NCBI RefSeq assembly: GCF_000009765.2
Contig: NC_003155.5
Span: forward strand, 4,464,001-4,528,000
Direction of reading: 5' to 3'
Length of the DNA stretch: 64,000 nt
DNA from: Streptomyces avermitilis MA-4680 = NBRC 14893
GTDB taxonomy: Bacteria; Actinomycetota; Actinomycetes; Streptomycetales; Streptomycetaceae
A program made the translations under genes and the position numbers. Below the pieces are notes generated by a model that worked only from the letters and a program-made list of their open reading frames with translations, was not told where the DNA came from and ran no database searches. Of this stretch, positions 57,380 through 64,000 are shown in pieces; the first letter of the stretch is position 1; every line of letters begins with the position of its first letter.

Positions 57380-59208
57380 CAGATGGCTCCTTGGACTCCA
57401 TGGGAGGGGGCGGCCCGGCGGGCGAGCCGGCCGCGGAACAGATCGAGGGTGCGGCCGGTCTCGTGCCGCTCGGCGAGCTCCGCGAACAGCTGCCGGACGG
57501 CGGGCTCGGGCAGCGGCCCCCGGCGCAGGCCGAGCCGCTCGGCCAGCCGGTGCAGCGCCGAGGCGGCCCAGAGCGGGTCGGCGACGAAGCCGTCGGAGGG
57601 CGTCGCCGCACGCCAGACGCCGAGGCAGGCGGCGGCCGCGAGCAGCAGGGCGTACCGCTGGGCCAGCAGGAAGGCGCGGCGGCCCGCGACCGGGGTGCGG
57701 TCGCGCGGCGGCAGGGCGACCGAGCGCCGGGCGAGTTCGTCCAGTTCCCGCGCGAACAGGCCGGCCAGGTCGGCGAGTTCGGCGAGCTCCGGCCGGGACC
57801 GGGCCTCTTCGGCCAGCTCACGGGCGAGGACGGGGAGGTGGCCGGCGAGGCTGTCGGCGCCGCGCGCGGTCAGCTCCAGGCGGCCGAAGTCGAGGGCGGG
57901 CAGCGGCTCGTGGAGGCGGAACAGCGTCCGCGGCGCCTCCTGGAACGAGGCGTCCCCGCGCAGCGCGGGCTGCCAGGCGCGCTCGGCGAGCCGCGGCAGC
58001 TGCGGCACGATGGTGGAGAGGCACACCGCGCCACTGGCGTGCGCGAGGGCGACGACCGGAAGGTCACGAGCGGCCTTCTGGAAGACGGCGTACGGCCCTT
58101 CGCGGAGGTAGCTGCGGGCTCCGAGGAGCACGCCGAGCCGGTAGGAGCTGTCCTGGAGGAACCGGGGCACCAGATACTTCACGGCCGCCGACCGCACACT
58201 GGCCTCCGCGGGCAGCAGGTGCAGCGACCGGGCGCCGACGACGGACAGCGCGTCACAGATCAGCAGGTCGAGGAAGGCGCCGGTCAGCGCGGAGCGCACC
58301 TCGGGCAGTTCGTGCATGGGCTGCCCGTACAGCAGCCGCTGTCCGGCGAAGTCGAGCACCGCGCGCAGCTGGGTGTCACCGACCCCGACGACCATGCCGG
58401 GCAACACGCTGCGGGTCACCTGGAAGACCTTGAGCACGGTCTCCATGGCACCGCCCTCGGTGCCGAGCAGCGCGTCGGCGGGGACCGGGCAGGCGTCGAA
58501 GTCGACGCCGCCGAGCAGACAGCCCCGTACCCCTGAGGTGGCGTAGCGGGCGGTGCGGTCCACCCGGTCGGCGGGCAGCGCGTCGAGGTCCACCAGGAGG
58601 TGGGAGTGGCCGCGGCTGCCGGGGCGTTCGTCGGTGCGGGCGAACACGACCGCCGCCTCGGCCCGGCCCACGTTGTTGACGAGTTGCTTTCCGCCGTCGA
58701 GGAGATAGCCGCCGCCGGGCGCGGGGCGCGCGGCGAGCGAGACACGGGAGAAGTCGCTGCCGTGGTCGAGTTCGGTGTACGCGGCGACGATCCGGCCGCC
58801 GCCGAGCAGCAGGCCCGCGGCCCGGTACCGCTGCGTGTCGCTGCCGTCCGCCCAGACGGGCAGGCCGGCGATGAAACTGGTGACGCCATGACCGATGCCG
58901 AGGGCGCAGTCCCGCCGGAACAGGCTCCGCATGAGCAGCGCGAACCGGTCGGCCCGCACGAAGCGCCCCCCGTACGCCGCGGGCACGAACTCGGCCCCGA
59001 GGCCGAAGTCCCGTAGCGCGCGCTCCCCTTCGGGCAGCAGTTCGCCGCGTTCGTCGGCGGCGAGCACGGCATGCAGCCCGAGCGGGTTGGCCGCGTCGTC
59101 CGGGTCGCCGAGGAGGGCTTCGAGACGGTCGACGCGGGCGAGGTCCGGGTCGGGACCGGCGGGGTCGAGGGGGGCGTCGGCGGCGCCGGCGGTCAGCAGG
59201 TCGGTCAT
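57379..59208 (-). CDS. Acyl-CoA/acyl-ACP dehydrogenase-like flavoprotein
   Basis: A 609-residue protein. The N-terminal about 420 residues follow the acyl-CoA dehydrogenase fold (AAYTELDHGSDFSRV, GGKQLVNNVGRAE, TSGVRGCLLGGVDFD, then VKYLVPRF). The further about 180 residues form a helical C-terminal domain as in long-chain ACADs. It is a diverged paralogue of the dehydrogenase half of the upstream fusion. With the FAAL and ACP, it likely introduces a double bond into the ACP-bound lipid, as the paired dehydrogenases of ramoplanin and enduracidin clusters are thought to. ATG 59208 overlaps the fusion's stop (ATGA). Confidence 0.85.
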   Translation of the reverse strand: MTDLLTAGAADAPLDPAGPDPDLARVDRLEALLGDPDDAANPLGLHAVLAADERGELLPEGERALRDFGLGAEFVPAAYGGRFVRADRFALLMRSLFRRDCALGIGHGVTSFIAGLPVWADGSDTQRYRAAGLLLGGGRIVAAYTELDHGSDFSRVSLAARPAPGGGYLLDGGKQLVNNVGRAEAAVVFARTDERPGSRGHSHLLVDLDALPADRVDRTARYATSGVRGCLLGGVDFDACPVPADALLGTEGGAMETVLKVFQVTRSVLPGMVVGVGDTQLRAVLDFAGQRLLYGQPMHELPEVRSALTGAFLDLLICDALSVVGARSLHLLPAEASVRSAAVKYLVPRFLQDSSYRLGVLLGARSYLREGPYAVFQKAARDLPVVALAHASGAVCLSTIVPQLPRLAERAWQPALRGDASFQEAPRTLFRLHEPLPALDFGRLELTARGADSLAGHLPVLARELAEEARSRPELAELADLAGLFARELDELARRSVALPPRDRTPVAGRRAFLLAQRYALLLAAAACLGVWRAATPSDGFVADPLWAASALHRLAERLGLRRGPLPEPAVRQLFAELAERHETGRTLDLFRGRLARRAAPSHGVQGAI

Positions 59209-62200
59209 ACCGGCTCCTTGGTCGTGGCCGTCGTGACGGTGGGGATGCGGACCGGGGGCACCGCGGCCGGGCGGCCCTCCCCCAGCGGGCACGGCAGCAG
59301 CGAGAACAGCGCCCCCTCCTCGAACTGCGCGTGCAGCGCGGGCAGCAGCCGGTCCAGGGCAGGGCCGTCGGCGTCGTCGAGGTCGGCCGTGCCGGTGAGC
59401 CGGCGCAGCAGCCTGGCCAGCACCGCGTCCAGCCACGCCGCGTCGGCCCACAACGGCCCCCTCGCGCGTGCGGTGCCCGCGTTCTCCAGCCACAGGTGCA
59501 GGCTCGCCGCGCCCGCGTACACCAGGGCGTAGCGGCGGGCCGAGGCGAAGGCCGTCTCCGGTACCGCGCGGGCGCTGTGCCGGTGGGCGGCGAGTTCCCC
59601 GTGCACCTCGTCGGCGAGGGCGAGGAGCTGCTCGGCGCGCGCCACGACGGCCGGCGGCGCCGTGGCCCGGGCGCGCTCCACGGCGTCCGGCAGGGACTGT
59701 ACGACGCTGGAGCCGGAGCGTGCGTAGAGCGTGAGCCGGCCGTGGTCGAGCTCGGGCGTCGGCCCGTCGAGGCGGGCGGCCGCGGCGACCGCGTCCCGGT
59801 CGGCGAGTCCCTTGCGGTACCCGCGGGTGAGCACGGGGAACTGGTTGATCAGGGAGTTGAGGTTGACCGCCGTGCTCCCGTCGAAGATGCCGACGATGCG
59901 GTGGTCGCGCTCCACCTTCTGGAAGGCTCCGTCGGCGAAGTCCTCGGTGAGCATCGCCCGGGCGCCGAGCAGTCCGCGCAGCTCTCCGACGACCTCGTCG
60001 CCGAGGGTCGGCACCAGGTACTTGACCACGGCGGAGACCGCGCTCTGCTCCTCGGTGAGGGTGTGCAGGGAGCGGGTCGCGACGAGGCTGACGGCCTCCA
60101 TGGCGAGCAGGTCGGCGTAGCTCTCCGCCAAGGTCCGGGCGGCGTGCGGGAGTTCGGCGAGCGGGCGCCGGTAGAGGAGGTGGGTGCGGGCGAAGTCCAG
60201 GGCGATGCGCAGTGCGTGGTCGGTCATGCCGAGCGACATCGCCGAGCAGAGCGTGCGGGTGATCTGGAAGCCCTTGAGGATGATCTCCAGTCCCTCGCCC
60301 TCGGCGCCGATCAGCGCGTCCTCGGGCAGCTCGGCGCCGGTGAAGGCGATGCCGCTGATGTCGGCGCCGCGCACGCCGTGCGTCGGTACGCCGGCCAGCG
60401 GGCGCCAGCTGTCCGGCGCGAGCCGTGCCTTGTCGACGAGGAAGAGACTGAAGCCGCGGCTGCCGCCCGCCTCGTCGGTGCGGGCGAGGACGCAGACCAG
60501 TTCGGCCCGCGTCGCGTTGTTGATCAGCCACTTCTCGCCGTCGAGCCGCCAGCCGCGGGGCGTCCGCCCGGCCCGCAGCTCGCCCGCGAGCAGGTCGCTG
60601 CCGTGGGCGCGCTCGGTTGCCGCCAGCGAGACCACGGCACCGGCCGTCACCCGCGCCGCGAGCGCCGCGGCCTGCTCGGGCCGGCCCGCGACCCAGACGG
60701 AGACGGCACCCAGGTAGGTCTTGACATGGCCGAGGGCGACGGTGAAGTCACGCCGGCCCAGCGTCCGGATCAGCTGCAACAGCTCCTCACTGCCGCGCAG
60801 TTCACCGCCGTACCGGGCGGGCGCGAACCAGCGCGGCACGCCCAGGGCGTCCAGCTCCCGGCAGATCGCGGCGGGGAACTCCTCGGCGCGGTCGAGTTCC
60901 GCGCTGCGCCGGAAGGAGAACTCCGCGCTCCCGTCCCGGGGATCCCCGAGCCGCACTTCCAGCTCCCGACTGAGCGCATACGGATCCCAGCCCCCCGCAC
61001 CCACACCCCCACCGACCGACCCGGCCAACTCGTACGCACTCCGGCCGCCGGCGGGCGCTGCGGGCTCGGCGGACGGCGTCGATCGCGTGGATGGTGTCGT
61101 TGGCGTGGATGGTGTCGATGACGTGGATGGCGTCTCCCGCGTCCGCCCGCCGCTCCGAAAGGCCGTCGCGAGTTCCGGTGCCAGTTCCTCGTGCAGGGGC
61201 TGGAGTTCGCCGCCCTCGAAGAGGCCGCGCATCAGGGTGCGTTGGATCTTGCCGCTCGTGGTGCGCCGGATCCGGCCCGCCTTGACGAGGGCGACGCCCC
61301 CGACCCGTACCCCGAGCCGCCGGGCGAGCCCGGCGCGCGCGGTGCGGGCCAGAGCGGCCAGTTCCTCCCCGGACAGCCCCCGGCCGCGCACCTCCTGGAC
61401 GGCGACGATCTCCTCCGGCGCGTGGGCGCCCCCGGGCCGCACCGCGAAGACGGCGGCGGGCAGGTCGGCGAAGGCCGGTGCGAGGTCGCGCAGTTCGCGT
61501 TCGATGTCGTGCGGATACAGGTTCCGGCCGTGCACGATGATCATTTCCTTGATGCGGCCGGTCACATACAGCTCGCCGGCGCGCAGCGCTCCGAGGTCAC
61601 CGGTGCGCAGGAAGCCCGTGTCACCGTCGGCCGTCGCCGCGCCGAAGGTCCGCCGGGTCTCCTCGGCCCGGTTCCAGTACCCGAGGGCGACACTCCCGCC
61701 GCGGATCCAGATCTCACCGACCCGCCCCTCGGACAGTTCGGCCCGCGTCCCGGGGTCCACGACGCGCACATCGAGGCCGCGCACGATGCCGCTGCTCACC
61801 AACTCCTGTGCGGTGGAGCCCGGTTCGGCCTCGGCGACCTCGCCGCCGGCCAGTGCCGAGGGGTCGGCGCGAAGCACGACCGGCGGCCGGTCGGCCCGGG
61901 TGCCGGAGACATAGAGGGTGGCCTCGGCGAGCCCGTACCCCGGCAGCAGGGACCGCGCCGAGAAGCCCGCGCCCGCGAAGCGCTCCGCGAACCGGGTGAG
62001 GGTCGCGGCGTCGACGGGCTCGGCGCCGTTGCAGGCGTACCGCCAGCTCGACAGGTCGAGGCCGGCGGTCTGCTCCTCGGTCAGACGGCGCGCGCACAGG
62101 TCGTACGCGAAGTTCGGGGCGCAGCTGATCTCGGCGCGGTGCCGCTCGATCAGCCGCAGCCAGGAGACGGGCCGCTTGAGGAAGTCGGTGGACGACATCA

Positions 62201-62900
62201 GCACGGCCGTGCCGCCCAGATAAAGCGGGGCGAGCATCATCGCGATCAGGCCCATGTCGTGGTACGCGGGCAGCCAGCTGCACCAGGTCATGCCGCCGTG
62301 CCAGCCGTGGCAGTCGCGCATCAGCCGCAGGTTGTGCACGAGGGCGCCGTGCGGCACCATCACGCCCTTCGGCTCACTGGTCGACCCGGACGTGTACTGG
62401 AGGAAGCAGAGTGCCTCCGGCCCGACGGGCCACTCGTGCCACGCGTCCGCGTCGCCCGCCTCCTGCGCCGACTCCACGGTGGCGACGGTCAGTTCGGGCA
62501 GCGCGTCCCGCTCGCCGTCCAGCCAGCGGCGCACCGCGCCCGCGCTCGCCTCGTCGGTGAGGACCAGGCGGGCCCCGGTGTCCCCGGCGATCGCGGTCGT
62601 ACGGGCCTCCTGCCGCCCGAACCCCCCGGGCACGGGCACCGGAACGGGCACGGCGCCCACGTAGAGGCAGGCCAGGAAGGCCCGGAGAAAGCCGGTGCCG
62701 GGCCCGCAGGAGACCAGTACCCGGTCCCCGGGCGTGACGCGATCGCCGAGCGCGTGCGCGGCGGCGCGTACGGCACGGTCCAGGGCCGCGTACGTCACGT
62801 CCTCCTCGGCCGCGCCCGCGCTGAAGCGGACGGCGCTGCGGGTCGGCGTGTCCGCGACCCTGTGGCGCAGCGCGCTGACGAAGCTCTCGAAGCCGGACAC
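59205..62900 (-). CDS. Fatty acyl-AMP ligase fused to acyl-CoA dehydrogenase
   Basis: About 1231 residues. Residues 1-590 are a FAAL: A3 motif LQYTSGSTSEPKG, YGLAEATLYVSG, and LRTGDLGALRAGELYVTGRIKEM-type A8, then HGRNLYPHDIE. After a Ser/Thr/Pro linker (about 595-650), residues 660-1210 are an acyl-CoA dehydrogenase with ERAHGSDLLAG, DGEKWLINNATRAE, HGVRGADISG and FDGSTAVNLNSLINQ. It adenylates a fatty acid, loads the ACP and oxidises it. GTG 62900 is preferred: earlier in-frame codons are out of family and overlap the promoter. First gene of the lipid unit. Confidence 0.9.
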   Translation of the reverse strand: MSGFESFVSALRHRVADTPTRSAVRFSAGAAEEDVTYAALDRAVRAAAHALGDRVTPGDRVLVSCGPGTGFLRAFLACLYVGAVPVPVPVPGGFGRQEARTTAIAGDTGARLVLTDEASAGAVRRWLDGERDALPELTVATVESAQEAGDADAWHEWPVGPEALCFLQYTSGSTSEPKGVMVPHGALVHNLRLMRDCHGWHGGMTWCSWLPAYHDMGLIAMMLAPLYLGGTAVLMSSTDFLKRPVSWLRLIERHRAEISCAPNFAYDLCARRLTEEQTAGLDLSSWRYACNGAEPVDAATLTRFAERFAGAGFSARSLLPGYGLAEATLYVSGTRADRPPVVLRADPSALAGGEVAEAEPGSTAQELVSSGIVRGLDVRVVDPGTRAELSEGRVGEIWIRGGSVALGYWNRAEETRRTFGAATADGDTGFLRTGDLGALRAGELYVTGRIKEMIIVHGRNLYPHDIERELRDLAPAFADLPAAVFAVRPGGAHAPEEIVAVQEVRGRGLSGEELAALARTARAGLARRLGVRVGGVALVKAGRIRRTTSGKIQRTLMRGLFEGGELQPLHEELAPELATAFRSGGRTRETPSTSSTPSTPTTPSTRSTPSAEPAAPAGGRSAYELAGSVGGGVGAGGWDPYALSRELEVRLGDPRDGSAEFSFRRSAELDRAEEFPAAICRELDALGVPRWFAPARYGGELRGSEELLQLIRTLGRRDFTVALGHVKTYLGAVSVWVAGRPEQAAALAARVTAGAVVSLAATERAHGSDLLAGELRAGRTPRGWRLDGEKWLINNATRAELVCVLARTDEAGGSRGFSLFLVDKARLAPDSWRPLAGVPTHGVRGADISGIAFTGAELPEDALIGAEGEGLEIILKGFQITRTLCSAMSLGMTDHALRIALDFARTHLLYRRPLAELPHAARTLAESYADLLAMEAVSLVATRSLHTLTEEQSAVSAVVKYLVPTLGDEVVGELRGLLGARAMLTEDFADGAFQKVERDHRIVGIFDGSTAVNLNSLINQFPVLTRGYRKGLADRDAVAAAARLDGPTPELDHGRLTLYARSGSSVVQSLPDAVERARATAPPAVVARAEQLLALADEVHGELAAHRHSARAVPETAFASARRYALVYAGAASLHLWLENAGTARARGPLWADAAWLDAVLARLLRRLTGTADLDDADGPALDRLLPALHAQFEEGALFSLLPCPLGEGRPAAVPPVRIPTVTTATTKEPV

Positions 62901-62978
62901 CCCAACTACCCACCCTCTGCGGCTTCTCGGAGCCGCGCTCGCCCAGCAGCGGTACGGAACCCCAGGCAACCGCCCCCC

Positions 62979-62996
62979 GCTATGCGGCACCTATAT
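62979..62996 (-). promoter_or_regulatory. SARP-type operator before FAAL unit
   Basis: On the minus strand ATATAGG-N4-GCATAGC, ATAG cores 11 bp apart, ending 78 nt before the FAAL start. It completes the set of three matching sites for the three biosynthetic units. Confidence 0.65.
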
Positions 62997-63023
62997 GCAC
63001 CCGCCCACGTCAGCGGCCCGGAC

Positions 63024-63055
63024 ACGAATACGAACGCGAACGCGAACGCGAACGG
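63024..63055. repeat. Short hexamer tract (CGAACG)
   Basis: Four to five units of GAACGC/GAATAC steps in the gap between the isomerase gene and the FAAL promoter. No gene is associated with it. Confidence 0.7.
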
Positions 63056-63094
63056 GCAGCCGCCCGGCCCGGCCCCCGAGGGGCGACCGCACAA

Positions 63095-63138
63095 CGGCCG
63101 CCGCACGGACGCCCGGAGGAAGCGCCGTGCGGCGGCCG
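63095..63138 (-). terminator. 14-bp perfect inverted repeat after the isomerase gene
   Basis: CGGCCGCCGCACGG (63095-63108) pairs with CCGTGCGGCGGCCG (63125-63138) around a 16-nt loop. It lies 28 nt beyond the isomerase stop and upstream of the FAAL promoter, insulating the cluster's first operon. Confidence 0.8.
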
Positions 63139-63166
63139 GGGGATGCGGCCGGCCCGGGAGACGGGC

Positions 63167-63904
63167 TCAGCCGCACCCGCCCGCGTGACCGTCGTCGACG
63201 GACGCCGCGGGTACGGGAAGGGGGTCCCCGGAGTCGTCCGGGACCCCCGTGAGGTCGGCGGCGGTCTTGGCCGCGAGCGCCGCGGCGAAGGCCGGGAGGC
63301 GGTCGACGCCCCAGTACTTGTCGAAGTGGTCGACGAAGAACGGCACGCCGAACACCCCGTCGCGCTGAATCTCCAGAAGCACCCGCACACCCTCCGCGCG
63401 AAGCCCCGAGTCGTCGGACGCGGTGGCCAGTTCCTCGGCGTCCAGACCGAGTTCCGCGGCGAAGCCGGCGATCACGGTCCGGTCGCAGATGTCCAGGCCC
63501 AGCTCCCAGCGGGCCCGCGCGGCCAGCGCGATGTATTGCGCTCCCACCCCGTGCCGGGCGGCGGCCAGGTAGCCGAGGTGCGGCACCTCCCAGACGGGCT
63601 CGCGGTCCACCGGCCAGGTGAACTCCAGCCCCCGCTCGCCCGCCAGCCGCCGTACGTCCTGAAGGATGTACCGGTGCTTCTCCGGGGACATCGGCGTGTA
63701 CGGGAACGCTCCCCCCGCCTCGGCGAGCAGCTTGCGGCTCAGCTCGTCCGGCTCGAAGAACGGCACCCACTCCACGGCCGCGGCCGTGGCCGGATACCGG
63801 TCGAGCAGGTCCCGGTAGGCGAGCCAGGAGTACGGGCTGCGCAGGGAGAAGTAGAAGCGCGGGGGCCGCCTGCGACGGCGCCCCGCGCGCACGGCGGCGC
63901 TCAC
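63167..63904 (-). CDS. DsbA-fold protein, 2-hydroxychromene-2-carboxylate isomerase type
   Basis: A 245-residue thioredoxin-superfamily protein of the kappa-GST/HCCA isomerase group: FYFSLRSPYSWLAYRDL replaces a CxxC active site, and the C-terminal FGVPFFVDHFDKYWG is the conserved GVP (cis-Pro) loop. It uses glutathione-like thiols or acts as a thiol-dependent isomerase; the substrate is unknown. GTG 63904 overlaps the stop of the upstream SDR gene (GTGA). A strong terminator separates it from the lipopeptide cluster, so membership is doubtful. Confidence 0.82.
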   Translation of the reverse strand: MSAAVRAGRRRRRPPRFYFSLRSPYSWLAYRDLLDRYPATAAAVEWVPFFEPDELSRKLLAEAGGAFPYTPMSPEKHRYILQDVRRLAGERGLEFTWPVDREPVWEVPHLGYLAAARHGVGAQYIALAARARWELGLDICDRTVIAGFAAELGLDAEELATASDDSGLRAEGVRVLLEIQRDGVFGVPFFVDHFDKYWGVDRLPAFAAALAAKTAADLTGVPDDSGDPLPVPAASVDDGHAGGCG

Positions 63905-64000
63905 AGCGCGATACCGCCGTCCACCTGGAACACCTGCCCGGTGATGTACGCGGCCTCGGACGAGAGCAGGAAGGCGACCAGGGCCGCCACGTCCTCCGGT
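63901..64000 (-). CDS. Short-chain dehydrogenase/reductase (C-terminal fragment)
   Basis: The last 32 codons of an SDR enter from the right edge: PEDVAALVAFLLSSEAA followed by YITGQVFQVDGG, the standard FabG-like C-terminus. Co-transcribed with the isomerase gene through a GTGA overlap. Nothing can be said of its substrate. Confidence 0.88.
   Translation of the reverse strand, partial: PEDVAALVAFLLSSEAAYITGQVFQVDGGIAL

Larger units (their letters stand above)
24088..62996. other. Lipopeptide (NRPS) biosynthetic gene cluster
   Basis: Proposed extent from the SARP activator to the promoter before the FAAL gene. It contains regulation and transport (SARP, DedA, ABC) on the plus strand and three minus-strand biosynthetic units. 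Units start at about 62.9 kb (lipid activation), 56.9 kb (SbnA, C domain, methyltransferase) and 53.6 kb (SbnB, MbtH, NRPSs, tailoring, export). Whether the two-component pair, PLA2 or the isomerase to the right belong is uncertain. Confidence 0.85.

Noticed and set aside
59209..60531. Upstream extension of the second acyl-CoA dehydrogenase
   Set aside because: Shadow of the FAAL-dehydrogenase gene; the domain starts at ATG 59208, overlapping that gene's stop.
30250..62900. A viomycin/capreomycin-type cluster
   Set aside because: It shares the diaminopropionate genes, a carbamoyltransferase and dehydrogenase-like enzymes, but there is no capreomycidine synthase, the dehydrogenases go with FAAL and ACP, and the modules do not fit.
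63167..64000. Isomerase and SDR as part of the lipopeptide cluster
   Set aside because: A strong terminator and a separate promoter lie between; no operator of the shared type is seen before them within the window, though the operon's start is outside it.

Overview
The window is about 72% GC or higher and is organised like an actinomycete genome, most likely Streptomyces. Signs are an SsgA-like protein fragment, DUF397/DUF5753 regulator remnants, an AfsR/SARP activator with NB-ARC domain, a secreted actinobacterial phospholipase A2, frequent GTG/TTG starts and many 4-bp ATGA/GTGA gene overlaps. No rRNA, tRNA, CRISPR array, intact transposon or phage gene was seen.

Left part (1-21.6 kb): ordinary chromosome. 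An ECF-type nickel/cobalt importer (fused M-N subunit, Q, O) starts next to a Nur-like box, which argues for nickel. Its operon runs by a GTGA overlap into ohrR, followed by ohr. Then come a serine hydrolase, a DUF1876 protein, an EamA permease with a YbaK deacylase, a scar where two head-to-head genes both lost their 5' ends, an MMPL exporter with TetR regulator, a tricorn protease, two duplicated small charged proteins, an FMO/hydrolase/SDR operon with a divergent MerR gene, exonuclease III, a GNAT acetyltransferase and a secreted phospholipase A2.

Middle (21.8-29.9 kb): a NarL-type two-component pair, a SARP activator, a DedA membrane protein and a MacB/FtsX-type ABC transporter. The kinase and dedA genes share an identically spaced palindrome, GGTAG-N8-CTACC.

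Right part (30.2-62.9 kb): a non-ribosomal lipopeptide cluster entirely on the minus strand, in three transcription units. Unit 1 makes and loads the lipid: a FAAL-acyl-CoA dehydrogenase fusion, a second dehydrogenase and an ACP. Unit 2 has SbnA (first half of L-2,3-diaminopropionate synthesis), a free-standing condensation domain and an FkbM methyltransferase. Unit 3 has SbnB (second half of diaminopropionate synthesis), MbtH, a two-module NRPS (A-T-C-A-T), a three-module NRPS (C-A-T-C-A-T-C-A-T plus a C-terminal beta-lactamase/PBP-fold hydrolase domain), an ornithine-carbamoyltransferase homologue with a rebuilt substrate pocket, an MFS exporter, a type II thioesterase, two TauD/SyrP-like dioxygenases and a Sfp-type phosphopantetheinyl transferase. 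Each unit is preceded, 67-79 nt before its first start codon, by a pair of ATAG-containing heptamers with an 11-bp period, which is SARP operator architecture. A triple version lies before the phospholipase A2 gene.

Inferred product: an N-acylated (probably polyunsaturated) pentapeptide using diaminopropionate and possibly its carbamoylated form beta-ureidoalanine, possibly beta-hydroxylated, and released by a PBP-type thioesterase fused to the last module. The exact compound is not recognised. The window ends with a DsbA-fold isomerase and the C-terminal end of an SDR.
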